A DNA stretch of 64,000 nt from Brachynemurus nebulosus (GCA_035578155.1 JAPWDM010000006.1:17004305-17068304); one strand, 5' to 3'. Shown: positions 1 to 12,302, counted from the first letter of the stretch. Made by a program: numbers and translations. The notes: generated from the letters alone by a model not told the origin.

Positions 1-2839
1 CACCTAACCCCAAAACTCAAAATAAACTTTGATTCTATGTATCCCTTGAACCGAATGATCTTTTTCATTGAAATTACTTTGTCTATTATTCGAAAATGTT
101 AATCCCTTATCAACTACTCATCCCAAAAACTCCATCTTTTAGCAATAAAAATAAAAACGGTACACGAAAGTCCTACAACTTTGTTAATTTTACTCCATCT
201 AAATTCAATCAAATCTCTCTCGTTGTTTAAATGTAGGAATTTTCTTTTTCCTAAAACGTTTCGTTTCAAATTAAAAATGTAAAACGAATCATCCCTTTTC
301 CATTTCCCGAGCATACCTACTGTCGTTCGTCCCGAAAACAATTTCTTAAACAAAATAAAAAAAAGAAACGAAATCAATAAACAATCGAACGTTGTTGGGA
401 TAATCTCATTTTAAATGCAATCCGGAAAAGGAAGTAGGCTAATAATCTATCCGCTATTTAATAATTTATATTCTCAATACGCCACTATAGTTCGCTGTTA
501 CATAGATTAGGACCGAACTTTTAAGTAAATAAATTCGTCCCAGTGCGTAAATTTAAGAGGATCGATTTAATATACAAATATAAATTATAGGATAATAATT
601 ATTTATATAATATATTATTAAATGAACAACAACGGCATTGCGTACGAATTTTCGATGTAGCTACACATAGCTATTTATACGATATTAAAGGTTTTGTCGT
701 GTATATAGGTATATGTTTGTTACACTATATGTATTGAAACAGTAACGTAACATGTAACAAGAGGAGTTAGAGATTTATTTTGTTATTTTTGTGTTGCAAA
801 TGTTTATCATCTATAGATAATATCGTTTAGCTACCACCATTAATTCAGTTATTTTATCTAATTTTAAAGTTTACTAAATCAGTGTTACAAAAATTGTCAG
901 AAATCACAAAAAACAACTTAGATCAAAATTAATTTTTCCACCAAGGAGTCATAATTTTTTAACCGTAGATGGTAGAAGATAAAAAAATCGGTTAAGAGCG
1001 AGTCGGGCTCGCACAATTTGAGTTCTATATCGTGCGCAGTCAATAGAATAAATCAAATTTGTTAATTTTTGTACATATATTTAAATCTTATTCAGATTTG
1101 ATTGTGATAACTGAAAAATGTTATTTAAAATATTTCATTTTTCAGTAATTATTACTCTGTAAAAAAAAAAAAAAACGTGCAGTTTTCCAGTAATCTAGGA
1201 TTCAGTATGTATCTACTGACTCTATTAGGTAATTTCAAAATTTTAGCTTTAGAAACTTAGAAGAAGGGGGCACGGTCATTTCTATCAAATTTTACGCGAT
1301 ATCATTAGGATGTGTAGATTTAAAATTATAAAATAAAAGCAGTAGAGTTAAGGTTCTTTTTATCATTTTTTTCGTCCTTAAGTCCTGTTTACGAAATAAT
1401 TGTGACTCAACATGGGGTTTTCTTTGTCCCCTGACACGTAATTTTCAAATTACCTCAAAAAATCTGTAAATTAAAATTATTTCGTCTAAATTATGTACGT
1501 AACTTTTGGATACACTCATCGCGATCAAATTTTGGAAAAAGTAAAAAATAATCAGAGCAAAACGATATATACATTTGCTTCACACCGGGTGATAAAAGCA
1601 TTCTTTAATTAAATATGTTTTCATTTCTTTTTTGAATTTGGCCATATTTTTAATATTTTTAATATTTTCTGGCAATTCATTATACAGTAGGCTCTCCTTA
1701 CACATAGGTCCATTTCTATATTTAACTGTCGTATTTGTTAACATATTATCATTTTTCCTTGTATTGTGCTCATGTATTTATTTCATCCCCTTTTATTTAT
1801 CAATATTTTATTTAATATTTATTAGGAGCTCATATTTATATAGAAAGTAAGAATCTTATTGTTTATAAAGCAATCTCTACATGATTTAAACTGAATATAA
1901 GCCATATTATTCTTCTTTGTATTCGAAAGACTCTTAGTGCTCCTGTGCAATGTCCCCATTGTACCACACAATATTTAATTTTACTATACTCAAACGAATA
2001 GTAAAATATCAACATTATTTTCCGATCAACAATTTTATTAAGTGACCTCATGGAGTCATCTGATGAGAATATCTGATTTAATTTTTCACACAGTTCTTCA
2101 ATGTAAGGTGTCCATCTTAGATCTGCAACAATTATGAGACCAAGAAAATAATTCCATACACCCTATCGCGCATCAGGATATTGTTTGCAAGATTTTTAAA
2201 ATGATACTTTTCAGTAATTTCGAACGTCAAAGTTTATGTGTTTCTTTAAAAGATATAGAAAATTCAATTATCATATTGATCCTCAAGGCAATAAATATTG
2301 CTGAATATTGTGGAAACTTCGAACAATACTGAGGAGCCCTAACTTAATGCGTGTTCAGCACACACTTGGTGAATTTATTTATAGGTACTTTTTGTGCATG
2401 TACGAAAGTTTTTTCTCTTAGTTTTATTTGTTTTATACCCCTCAATTTCAACTGAATCGTTACGTCCCCGTTGATAAGTACATTATTTCCTGTAGGCACA
2501 TACAAATATACAATACTGTCACAAACTGTTACAGTTTTAATAGTATATAACTATATACGATATGTACGTGTATATGTATATAAATCCATTAAATGAACTA
2601 ATGTCTAACAATGTGTTTTCGAGTAAAGCTGTTACTAATTATATTTATATTAACTGTTAATCCTTGTGAAATTAATTAGTATTATTTATTACTATTTATC
2701 ACATTTAAATAATAAATGTTCTCGCTAGCTGTGCATGTGTAGATGTGTGTGTGTGTGTGTGTGTATATGTGTCGGCCTATGTGTCTGTAGTTGTTATATA
2801 TAATATAAAATTGAAAGCATACAGAGGCTCCAGTGTCAA
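1..2839. other. AT-rich non-coding stretch without recognised gene
   Basis: No frame here has protein-like composition; the longest open frames are short and rich in F, I, L and K as expected from AT-rich DNA. A short GC-containing palindrome (GAGCGAGTCGGGCTCGC, near 997-1013) stands out and may be a relic of a transposon end. A (TG)n tract lies near 2741-2764. Confidence 0.7.
2741..2764. repeat. (TG)n microsatellite
   Basis: About ten TG dinucleotides in a row, read directly, followed by an imperfect continuation. Confidence 0.9.
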
Positions 2840-2843
2840 TTAA

Positions 2844-3743
2844 CCCTAGAATCATACACTGGTTCTACGAGAAACGTTAATCATACATAGGCGTCATTTT
2901 GACGAATGGACTTTTTACGAACAGTTTTAGAGTTTATTTGCAAAAGACATTTTTTTTACATAACAATAAAAACAACATTTGCATTTGGAAAAATTTTTTA
3001 ATATAAACATTTATTAATTTTTTAAATTTTTTTATCAAAGCATATTTTCATTATAAAAATTAAAAAATAGATAAATACATCAATTGTATCATAAGACATG
3101 TCTTTAAAATAATTAATTTATGAACTATTATGAGTCGGTGGACATGTGTGACTTTACAGAATGTGAAATTTCTCGGTCACAAATATTCCCGTATATATGT
3201 AGTTATTTCCTGATTAGGCACATTTGCAAATTTTCTAAAATTTGCTAGTAATTTTTCAAATAAGATCTCAAAAAATAATAAAATTAAATTATTTTCCACA
3301 AAATAGGTTGCTAATCTTTTATTAAGTCACTTGAAGCGCATTCTTTGGTTTTCGATTCAATATATTAGAACTTCAGTATGAGGTCGTCTCTATAAGTCAA
3401 ACAGCTGTAATCACCTTTCATATTATCATTATCATTGAATAAATTAATCATAGTACCCATATCTTTAATAAATTTTAGAAAAATTAGGAAAACTTTTATA
3501 TGTAAAGTACAAACTCTTTAAAAACACATCGGTTAATCATACATCGCCATCCTTTTGACGCACACTATTTCAATACAAACAAAACAACAGCAACTATAAA
3601 CAAAATTTATACATTTGCTGTGTTATAATAACAAATAAATTAGATAACGGAAGTTTCGCAGTAAGCAGGCAACGACAAGTTGTAGTATTGGAGCAGGTAG
3701 AGAAGTTCGTTTGTCATTTTGACTGGTACGTATGTTTCTAGGG
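2844..3743. mobile_element. piggyBac-like MITE, copy 1
   Basis: The 900-bp element is flanked by TTAA on both sides (2840-2843 and 3744-3747), the target site of piggyBac elements. It starts CCCTAGAATCATAC and ends with GTATGTTTCTAGGG, an inverted repeat matching the known CCCTAGAAAGATA-type piggyBac terminus. Inside each end is a motif of the form TTAATCATACATxG followed by GACG near TTTTGACG, resembling the internal repeat of the canonical element. No transposase frame is present, so it is non-autonomous. A second copy lies inverted at about 24885-25720. The family assignment rests on TTAA and terminus; mobilisation by a specific transposase is inference. Confidence 0.85.
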
Positions 3744-3791
3744 TTAAATACATATACGTACAGAATATCCCCATACAATTACGGTTAATAT

Positions 3792-3805
3792 GGGGGGGGG
3801 GGGGG
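3792..3805 (+). repeat. G14 homopolymer
   Basis: Uninterrupted run of 14 G, unusual in this AT-rich setting; slippage-prone and a possible assembly weak point. Confidence 0.9.
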
Positions 3806-4440
3806 TCTGTACCAACTTCGGGAGTACCTATATGTATGTAGTCGTACAGTTCACGGGTATATAGAGATTTATTTAATGGAAAATGTGGAACCTATAAGTG
3901 AGCAGAAATATCGTCGGGGATTTCGTCGTTTAATTGTATAGCATATTTTATTAAGTTGTATAACTTCGGTTATGTACAGGGCGAATAATTGTTATTTTTT
4001 GAATGATGGCACTAGTTTTTGAGGAAAGTGTTGTATCTACGCTCCAGTATAGACGTGTGTAAGTGCTATTTTGGTGGCCTCAAATATGCAGAGAATCCTG
4101 GAGAATCTAAAGATGAAAGCCGATCATCCCTCTAGGGTAATAAAAATAAATTTAAGAGATGAGTAAAAGTCTCAACCAAAATAAAAGAAGAAAAATGTGA
4201 ATAATTTAAAAAGCATGGATAAAAATATGTATTAAAATTTTTATTAACGTAGTTGCTCGGAGATAGTCAGGTACAAAAGTATATCTCAGCGGAAAAAAAT
4301 TTCTTTTATCAAAAATTAAATAATGTGTTAATATTCTTCAGTTATCATATTTGTATACCACTTGATTTTTTCAAATCCCATCGAGTTATGTTGTAGCAAT
4401 ATAAAAGCATTGTTGAAAAAGCGTTGTAAAAACGTTTTAA

Positions 4441-4782
4441 AATGATGTTTTTAAAGTACTATCCAATGAATGCCAATTTTGCCCAAGTGTATACGTAGGG
4501 CAAACTTCAGGGCTACTTAAAAAACGTTTAAAACAACACCAATAGGACATCAGAAGAGGAGAAGAAAAAACTGGCCTGTCCCAACATTCCATCTCTATGG
4601 ATCATCGTTTTGATTTTGACAACGCGAGCATACTACAAAAAGAAGAGAATTATAAAAGACGCTGCAATATCGAGAATTTGTGGATTGCTACCGAAAGCCA
4701 GAACATAAATAACCAGAATGACACTTCATATATTAACAACTATGAGTCCATTTGTTGTTCAGCACGACAACTACTGAAATAA
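4441..4782 (+). pseudogene. Penelope-like element, GIY-YIG endonuclease C-terminal fragment
   Basis: One reading frame runs from just after a TAA at 4438 to a TAA at 4780-4782, interrupted by a single TAG at 4543-4545. Early residues carry a C-x-x-C pair followed by VYVGQT, then LKKRLKQH, then LSQH, and later a R-x-x-x-IENLWI segment. This order (YIG-type motif, catalytic-type Arg, His, later Glu) is that of the GIY-YIG endonuclease at the C-terminus of Penelope-like retroelements. The reverse transcriptase is absent: the copy is truncated at its 5' end, as most Penelope-like copies are. Family membership is fairly secure; the copy is dead because of the stop and truncation. Its 3' tail follows directly. 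Confidence 0.7.
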
Positions 4783-5250
4783 ACCATGTGTTACGTCTAT
4801 AAGCAAAAATCCAGGTTCGTTGTTCTAGCTTATCAAAACTCATTGTGTTGCTTTGTATTCAATACATTAAAAATGTTAATCTTACTTATATTTCAATATT
4901 CAAAAAAATTTATAAATTTTATAATTTTTAACAATTTAACTTTTGTTTTTATATTGACGATATTATAGTTTTTTGTTTCTAATTTTATTATTTTGATTTC
5001 ATGTGTATTTTTCTGTGTTTAATTATGACAATCTCTAGCACATGTAAGAATTTAACTTTGCATATATTCATTTTCTTTTTAATTTTCTTAAAAATTATTT
5101 TATGTATTTAGTTTTTTCAAAAACAAAATACTTGCCTGATGATGAAAATTTAATGTTTTCGAAACGTCGCAAATAAATACTTTTTTTTTTATTAAGTAAC
5201 TGTTGGTGATTTTTCTCCAAAACTTTATCCTTCAATTATCTAACCAAATC
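4783..5250 (+). mobile_element. Penelope-like element 3' tail, copy 1
   Basis: This untranslated AT-rich tail follows the endonuclease fragment. It contains the block CCTGATGATGAAAAT followed by TTTTCGAAACGTCGCAAATA, a type of block often seen at the 3' ends of Penelope-like elements. It ends near TTGGTGATTTTTCTCCAAAA. The same tail recurs at about 30983-31395 in the same orientation, without the coding part. Confidence 0.65.
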
Positions 5251-7125
5251 ACCTAATCCCCCTTTTGACACAATATTTTTGTAATTTTGAATTAAAATGG
5301 AAGAAATTTCTATTGTAAAACTTTTCAGTGAATGCGAATCAACCTGTATATAAATATAATTAAATTATATTAATACTTTAATAACCCGTATATCTGCATA
5401 GTTAAACTTCGCCAGAGGTCGGCAATATTTTAAAAAAAATATTTGCAAAAGAGAAAGAAGAGGGAGAAATAATTTATGATTTAAAACTTATATTACATAT
5501 ATTATGTTATCCGTCTACAACAGAGTGTTTGTTACCGGTCAATATCCGTCTACGATAGTATCACACACACACACATTGTTCCCACCGTGAATGACTTGAC
5601 TAACACTACCGTTTCATTTCTTTTGTCCATAATTGTATTGTTATTAGGTGGGTTTCTGGATATGAAATTTGTAATGATGTCTCTACATGAAATATTTTGA
5701 TGTCAACGCAATGTTTCTGTATAATTGTTAAATACATTTGTATGTTTGTGGCTCTGTATATAGCTCACTGTGCGTGCCTGTGTGCTCATTCATTTGCACA
5801 CCATCGAACCATACATGCATGTTTCATGCTGTGATTTTAAACCATTTATTTAATTAACTGAAAATGTTTGTGTTAATATTGCAATTCTGTACATTCGACG
5901 ACATAAACGCACCCCGCAAATTTACACTCGTTTGAATAATGAATATTACATTATTTGTTTACATGAAACATGTAAAAAATGTATGGTCCAACACCGTGGT
6001 GGGGGTGTTAAAGGGGGTTTAAGATGTTCAAGACAGTCTTAAGTTTTACCTACCACCATTGATACAGTTCAGCCGTTCATGGATCGGGCTAAATTTTCAA
6101 AACAATTATATTGAATTGTAATTTTTGTAAATAAAAAGAATTTTTAAAAATTCACAATGGAAAAGCTTTAAGGAAAACACTATAGAATAATCTGATGTAG
6201 CTACCACAAATTAGCACAGAACATAATACCTGCATACAGAGCTTGTACTTGTTCATGTGTCATATCCTCATATGATGTGCCGTGTATTATAGGTGATTGC
6301 TATATGTACCACCTATGTACTGATCTCTGATATCAATGCATACATAGTTGTTGATTGAAATTTTGTAGTTTATTTGGCCTTGTATGTATATTATGTACGA
6401 ATAAACATCAAAATCTACCAGAAAATTTTAATTTCTTTAATTTTATTTTAACGCCTGTCAATACAATGGTTGTCAAATAGCTCTATGTAAACAAATTGAT
6501 TTTGAATCGTCAATTACTTTAAGAAATGATCTATGAAGGCCTTAAAATTTTTGAGGGAAGATAACTATGAAATTCAACTTGTCAATTCTCTAAAATTAAA
6601 ATTTTTTATCTACTATTAAGTTTGGCGAATGAACGTCCTTAAGAAACTTCAAACAACAATTCCTCGGATTCAGTATTCCAAATTGTATTATAATATAGAA
6701 TAAGCTAACGTTTGAAAGTTTTTTTTTGCGTGATTTGTTAAGATTTTTAATTCTATTTTTATTCTGAAAATCTTGCAATATGGTGAAAGGAGTTGGACAG
6801 ATTATTGTCAAACCGGGTTAAGGACCATCCCATAATTACTAGCATTCAAAGTGTGAGTTTTTCAAATTTTTAATTTTATTTTCATCCTGAAAATGACTGG
6901 CCCGATGTTCGTTAGAAATGTGGTTAGAAATAATCCCGTAAATACCGTAAATTCGGTTTTAATTTTATTTTTATTCTAGAAATCCGGGAATATCCTAGAG
7001 AAACGACAGGAAAAACTTTCATTAAACGTGCTTATTTTAAAAACCATCACGGAATTACTATAACTCTCAAATAAAAAAAATTTGTATTAAAATTGGTTAA
7101 GCCATTTTGGAGATAAATGGCTTAG
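5251..7125. other. AT-rich stretch without recognised gene
   Basis: Contains a short CA run near 5563-5573 and several AT-rich words repeated two or three times (for example TTTTAATTTTATTTT near 6430-6980). I see no coding frame and no clear element borders. Confidence 0.6.
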
Positions 7126-7127
7126 TC

Positions 7128-7350
7128 TACTTGCACAACCAAACCTCCTATAATACCATTAATTTGTAGTACGTTAAACTCAGAATTAGGTTTTCATATA
7201 TTTTTACGGAAATAACTAAAACATATGTTAAGAAAGGATGGAGGTAGTATAATTTTTTAAAGAAGGTGATGGAGGTAGTATAATTTTTTTTTTGTATCTT
7301 GTTGTATGGAAACCAGAGTACCGCGTTATAGGAGGGCTGACTGTATTTTC
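7128..7350. mobile_element. Possible decayed Tc1/pogo-type MITE
   Basis: The right end read on the minus strand is TACAGTCAGCCCTCCTATAA, a TA followed by a CAGT-type terminus. The left end has a matching AACCTCCTATAATACC block near 7142. Internal AT-rich sequence includes a duplicated GATGGAGGTAGTATAATTTT near 7228 and 7269. The left terminus is degraded, so the call is tentative. Confidence 0.35.
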
Positions 7351-8205
7351 CACAAGATAAATTAATTTTTTCCCAAACTGAAAATAAAACAAAAGAGGGT
7401 GATAAATAAATTTGTCTATTATTTTTATTTGAAATTGCTTGTATCTTGGTTCAAGTAACTTAAAACACTAAAGAATAACATTCCAGTGTATTGTTCTTAT
7501 TTCAACTTCTTTCCTATTAAATATATTTCTTCCTCTTTTTTTTTTTGGACGTTACTTTCAACTCTACAGTCTGTAAGTTAGCTCCAACCAGAAATAATAA
7601 ATCACTTACACGACCGAACAGTTAGATTATTTATGAGTTTATAGCTGAAATTAATATTATGCAATAAATAAGGATTTGTAGTGTGTATATTTTGTTTTTT
7701 GGGTTTGTCTTTTGTTTGAAAAGGAAAACATGTTTTTTCTGAATTTGTTTTTCTATGCTTTTGATTTCGATCAATATTGATTATCTAAAATAAAAATACA
7801 CTGCAAAAATTAGGGATATAACAAGTGTACAAATTTCTTTAAAAATTTTGTGTATTGTTACCCTGGTCTTAGTGTATCAAGAAAAAATCAACGTATTTTT
7901 TTGGTAATTTGTGTATTTTTTTCTTTTTTTCTTTTTTTTAATATTCAACTAACGAAAATGTAATTTTAAAAAAAAACTATATGTATGAAAAATACAAAAA
8001 TTTAATTTGTAAATATAATAAAAAGAAAACATTGGAAAACTTGGAAGTTGTAGGGTATTTGGCAGTCAATTATGTTGAATTACACTTTGATCAGTGTAAA
8101 AATTAGTAGTAGTTAGTGGGTAGAAAAATTTTTTAAAGAATTTTAGCGAAACTTTTCTAGGTATTTATTTAATTCAATGTCAATAATATGAGCCTATTCC
8201 GATTA
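7351..8205. other. AT-rich stretch, nothing recognised
   Basis: Poly-T and poly-A rich sequence. No open frame with protein-like composition and no repeat shared with the rest of the window that I can recognise. Confidence 0.6.
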
Positions 8206-8395
8206 AAATTGACCACCTCAATTTCGAGAAAAACGATTTCAAAGTTTTGTAATTTTAATACGAACTGACTGACTGACTGACAGACAACACAGAGCCTAAA
8301 CCGTTGGGTTTAGGAGCAAATTTTCATGTTTTTAGACCCACCCATTTAAGCTGTGCGTTGTCTGTCAGTCAGAGTTTTAGTAGATTAATAGATTT
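8205..8395 (+). repeat. Retroposon-type tail with GTCTGTCAGTCAG motif
   Basis: Contains a CTGAC tandem (ACTGACTGACTGACAGACA near 8265) and then a block with GCTGTGCGTTGTCTGTCAGT, followed by a stretch ending TAGTAGATTAATAG. The same block recurs at about 55795-55860 and 56030-56090. Such GTCAGTCAGT tails typify 3' ends of several insect non-LTR/SINE families; which one is unknown. Confidence 0.45.
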
Positions 8396-8948
8396 TGTTA
8401 ATCATATGTACTGACGTAGGTAATGTTAACCACCGCTATTGGCTAATATAATTTATTGTATTTATTTAATTCTAATTTTATTTATACAATTATCTAATAG
8501 TACTGTCAAAAACATATATAATATGTATAAAGAGTTAAAATTAAATGCATATTATATTTTAATTTTAATTATTTATCTATTTAAATAGTAAATTAATCAA
8601 TATATGTGCACACATTGTGCGAGCATAATATTAAATTAAAGATATAATATGTTATTACAAATTATATTTGGACATATTTAATTTGTAACAGTTTGTAACT
8701 ATCTCTGCTAATTAACTATGCTGGTAATAAATATTTAAATTGGTAAATATTTTCAAATGTTGGTACCCAAAGCATAAAGGGATTCATTTAAAATAATAAT
8801 ATATACTTCAGCAAAGAAAAGGGATTAAAATTATAATTAACAACCTGTTAACGTCCTTCAGTGCAACATTTGATTAGTTATAGATTACAGTCAGCTCCAT
8901 ACAAAAATAAAATTGAAGCCTTAGATAAAGAATTACATATAAAACATC
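8396..8948. other. AT-rich stretch, nothing recognised
   Basis: Extremely AT-rich with many ATATTA words. No coding frame or repeat border is visible. Confidence 0.6.
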
Positions 8949-9128
8949 AACTACAACTTGTCTATGAGACGATGATCTCTGACGCCGTCGTTGCCTTCAT
9001 TGTGATCTGTCTCTTTTTAGCATAATATGTATTCCGTCTGTCTCTTTTTAGCATAACAGTTCGTGTCGATTCTCCTCTTCCCTTCGTCCTGCTATTAGAG
9101 ATCGTCGTCTCATAGACAAGTAGTAGTT
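8949..9128. mobile_element. 180-bp MITE with 32-bp terminal inverted repeats
   Basis: The left end AACTACAACTTGTCTATGAG and the reverse complement of the right end, AACTACTACTTGTCTATGAG, continue in near identity through GACGAYGATCTCT. The core holds a direct duplication of a GTCTCTTTTTAGCATAA word about 30 bp apart. No coding capacity. I could not define a target duplication, so the superfamily is open. Confidence 0.75.
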
Positions 9129-9393
9129 AAGGAAATACTGCACAGGATGCAGAAATCTGGCCGAAATACTGAACGTTTCACGAATAAGTAGTTACTTCTG
9201 ATAAAATTAATGGAATTCAATTTTTTTTAGACTCCTTTAGAAGATAAGTATATACTCCCAGGCACAACAAGGCATACGTGAGTTCAAATTAAAAAAAAAA
9301 AAAAATGAAATATGTAACTAATTCCGGGAATATTTAAACCTTTTAAAGCAAATTTAATTTCTGTTGGTAGTTTCAAGAATAGAATCACATTCA
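9129..9393. other. AT-rich spacer, nothing recognised
   Basis: Short AT-rich stretch with a poly-A run near 9290-9304. No coding frame. Confidence 0.5.
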
Positions 9394-9661
9394 CACAGTG
9401 AAAAAAATTTGTATTAAAATTAACACATTTCACATGTCCAGAACGGTCCAGTCAATTTTTTGTGTTATTTTGACACAAAGCATATGTGTCCATCAAGATT
9501 TGCGTCAATGATTTAACACACAAGAAGACATACATTTTGTGTTAATTTTTCAGATTTATCAGAGTTAGTTAAACTTTTTTATTCAATATTTTAATTCCAC
9601 TAAAGCTTAAGATATTTAATGTGTTGACGGTTTAGGTGGATATAACTTATAATATCAATAG

Positions 9662-9975
9662 TGTTTCTTCTTTGAAGTATTGTTCCACCAATATTAGGTT
9701 ATAAATTGAAAGATTACTACATTTGTTTTAAATCCAATATATAATATATATTTCGATCAATTATGATCTTCTCAAGGATCTATAATTTTAAATATAAAAA
9801 TATTAAATTTGTTAAAATTATAAAAGTTAAAAGAATGTACATAGTAATATGGTGGATTGGTGGAACAATATTCCACCTAACCTAATTTTACTAACCTAAC
9901 TACTAACCTAACCTAACTAACTAACCTAATTGTACTAACCTAATATTGGTGGAACAATACTCCAAAGGAGAAACG
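9662..9975. mobile_element. Nested inverted-repeat element carrying CCTAA repeats
   Basis: The left arm reads TTCTTTGAAGTATTGTTCCA then CCAATATTAGGTT; the right arm is its reverse complement (AACCTAATATTGGTGG at about 9939 onward, then AACAATACTCCAAAGGAG). A run of about eight CCTAA or close variants lies at 9875-9945. The segment is missing from the sister element at 11160, which supports a nested insertion. Confidence 0.55.
9875..9945 (+). repeat. Interstitial CCTAA (telomere-type) repeats
   Basis: Several CCTAA units, some contiguous (CTAACCTAACCTAACTAAC), others separated by ACTA or short AT spacers. CCTAA is the C-strand of the insect TTAGG telomere. The element's own inverted ends contain CCTAAT, so local expansion is an equal alternative to telomeric origin. 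Confidence 0.6.
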
Positions 9976-10418
9976 CTTAAGATATTTGAAAGTCGTCAAA
10001 AATTATAACGATTTTGTACATATATTATTGTGTGACTCAAATAAGTGAGACTTAAAGAACGCAAAGTAAGTCAGTTCTTTGTAAAAATTCTTACTTGTGT
10101 CTATATATATCTACGAAAATATATATATAATAATAAAGATGAGAGTAGTTCTTATTATTAAACAAAACCGAAAAATTATAAAATTTTTCAGTTATTGACG
10201 AATATAGTTTTATTTTACAGATTCAGTTAAAAAAGATCATTCTTTGTTGTCCAAAACAAGTTAACATTTTTATTTTATTAAATCGAAATTTGTGTTAATA
10301 TTTTCATTGAACACAAACACGAAATGTTAGATTAACGCAGGTTTGTGTTACTTATTTAATACAAAAATTTTAATCACTAGTTTTTTTTTTTACGCAGAAC
10401 ACAAATCTTTTTACTGTG

Positions 10419-11159
10419 CATGCTCGTTTGTATTACTGGCTCTCGACTAAATCTTAAGCCAATTGATCATCTGTTCATCTAGTATCAAATATCATTAAAT
10501 ATTAGTTCGCATAATAGAAATATTGTCTATTTATTTCAATAGATATTACATATGACGTCCCAGTGATTAACAGATATTAACCATCTTTAAATAAATGTAA
10601 TATTACTAAATATAGTATCATTTTTCTCCAAACACCATGGCGTCAAAAAGTGTTAAAAAGAGGAGCAAAATGTTATATTAAGTTTAATATAAATCATAAA
10701 CAGATCAGGAAAGGTTAATCTAAATTATACACCAACTACATGTAGATAAATTATATAAATGTTATAATAAACGTTGGCGTAACCCTTTTATAAATTAGGT
10801 TAGTGTGGATGGGCGAGTTAATTTAGTTTCGAACTTGGAGTGTATTTCATTTTTAGAATTAACTTAATTTCGTTTATGGGTATATAATTTACTTTTGTAC
10901 GTTCACATTTACTCATATATTTCGATGTACGCGTTGAGTACGGGGTACGGACGGAATATCATTACAAAATTATAATACAATGTTAATTAGACGTGACATC
11001 TGTTGATATCAAAATAAATTAAGTTAATTTGATACGAATTTTGTAATTTAAAGATTATTGTATGTACACGGTTTTGTGTCGGCTTTTATTTGGGGGGAAA
11101 ATTCTAATTATGTTAATTGGATATAGGTATAGGGATCAGTATTGGAAAATTCAAATATA
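10419..11159. other. AT-rich spacer between element copies A and B
   Basis: AT-rich, no coding frame. Separates the two CACAGT-ended copies. Confidence 0.5.
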
Positions 11160-11664
11160 CACAGTGAAAAAATTTGTGTTAAAATTAACACATTTCACAT
11201 GTCCAGAACGGTCCACTCAATTTTTGTGTTATTTTAACACAAAGCATATGTGTCAAATCTTTACACAAGATTCAAAAAAAACCTTGTAAGCTTACAAGAT
11301 TGTATATTATATAATACAATTTCAAGTAAGCTTATATGATTTTTTGTAGCTGAATCTGTAACAAAATAACCTTAAAATGTAAGAAAATTGTTTCATTTTT
11401 AACTATAACATAAAACTATATTCGTCAATAACTAAAAAAAGTTATAATTTTTCGGTTTTGTTTAATTATAAGAACTACTCTCATCTTTTTTATTATATAT
11501 ATTTTGGTAGACATATATTCTAATGTAAGTTATGTATCTATAGCATTCATTTGCTCTACACAAATATTCTGTCTCTTCCTTGTTGCTCAAAACAGGTTAA
11601 CATTTTTATTCTGTTAAATCGAAATTCGTGTTAATATTTTCATTTAACACAAGCACGAAATGTT
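11160..11664. mobile_element. CACAGT-ended element, copy B (3' truncated)
   Basis: Starts CACAGTGAAAAAATTTGTGT and shares with copy A the ATTTCACATGTCCAGAACGG block and the late block with TTAACATTTTTATT and GAAATTCGTGTTAATATTTT. The terminal part after about 11661 is lost. The middle segment (about 11350-11520) is present in the opposite orientation to its counterpart at about 10095-10235 of copy A. Confidence 0.6.
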
Positions 11665-12169
11665 AATACAGTTTATATATAACTAATATAAGCTAATACA
11701 GTTTATATGAAATTGTTGAGTTAATAAGGTTTCACTTGATATATTTTGACGTGAATGACTGCCAAAGTGTTAAGATGTGCCGTAAAAGTTACAATAGATT
11801 ACATAATGTTCTTTTTATTACGCATGCGGGAGAAGTACTAACTTGGCGCACACATTTCTGTACGCAAAATAGCTGTTTGCCCACTGTAGTCTTCCCGCAT
11901 AATTTTTTGCGTGTGGAAAGTAACTTGCCACACGCAAATTGACAATAAAACACGCAAAATTTAATCAAAACACGCAAAGCCGCCTCTTAATTTTTCATTT
12001 AATAAATATTTTATAATTATTTCTATAGAAACCACCAACAAAGTAATTTAAACGATAGTTAATTCAGAAAAAAAGACGAACACTTAAAAATATTATTTTA
12101 AAAAGTAATAAAAATGTCAAAAATAGTGATAAAATAATAGAAAAAAGTATGTGAAATTCGTAATAAAAA
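11665..12169. other. AT-rich spacer with ACGCAAA-rich block
   Basis: The stretch 11815-11985 has an inverted pair (CGCATGCGGGAGAAGTAC and, opposed, GTCTTCCCGCAT) and several copies of the word CACGCAAA. This looks like a small decayed MITE, but I could not fix its ends. No convincing coding frame. Confidence 0.4.
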
Positions 12170-12302
12170 ATAGTATGTGCAACTCGTGCGGGATTGTCGA
12201 TTGCCTCACTCAAGCGAATGAGCACACGAACGTAGTGAGTGCGCTCAATTTCGCTTTCGTGGGAAATCGACAATTTCCCGCACTTACTGCACAATATACT
12301 AA
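12170..12302. mobile_element. Short hairpin MITE with GTGCGGGA arms
   Basis: The left arm TAGTATGTGCAACTCGTGCG then GGATTGTCGATT is mirrored by the right arm, which reads TAGTATATTGTGCAGTAAGT then GCGGGAAATTGTCGATTT on the minus strand. The loop contains CACTCAAGCGAATGAGC. Total length about 130 bp, no coding capacity. Confidence 0.65.

Larger units (their letters stand above)
9394..10418. mobile_element. CACAGT-ended element, copy A
   Basis: The element opens CACAGTGAAAAAAATTTGTA and its right end reads CACAGTAAAAAGATTTGTGT on the minus strand, giving an imperfect terminal inverted repeat. CA dinucleotides flank both ends. A block with ATTTCACATGTCCAGAACGG follows the left end and recurs in copy B at 11160. 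An extra segment at about 9650-9975 is absent from copy B and has its own inverted ends. No coding frame. CAC-type ends could suggest the CMC group, but the 2-bp flank is weak evidence. Confidence 0.65.

Noticed and set aside
114..377. 87-codon minus-strand frame
   Set aside because: Lys/Phe/Arg-rich, no motif, and matched by similar-sized frames throughout the AT-rich DNA.
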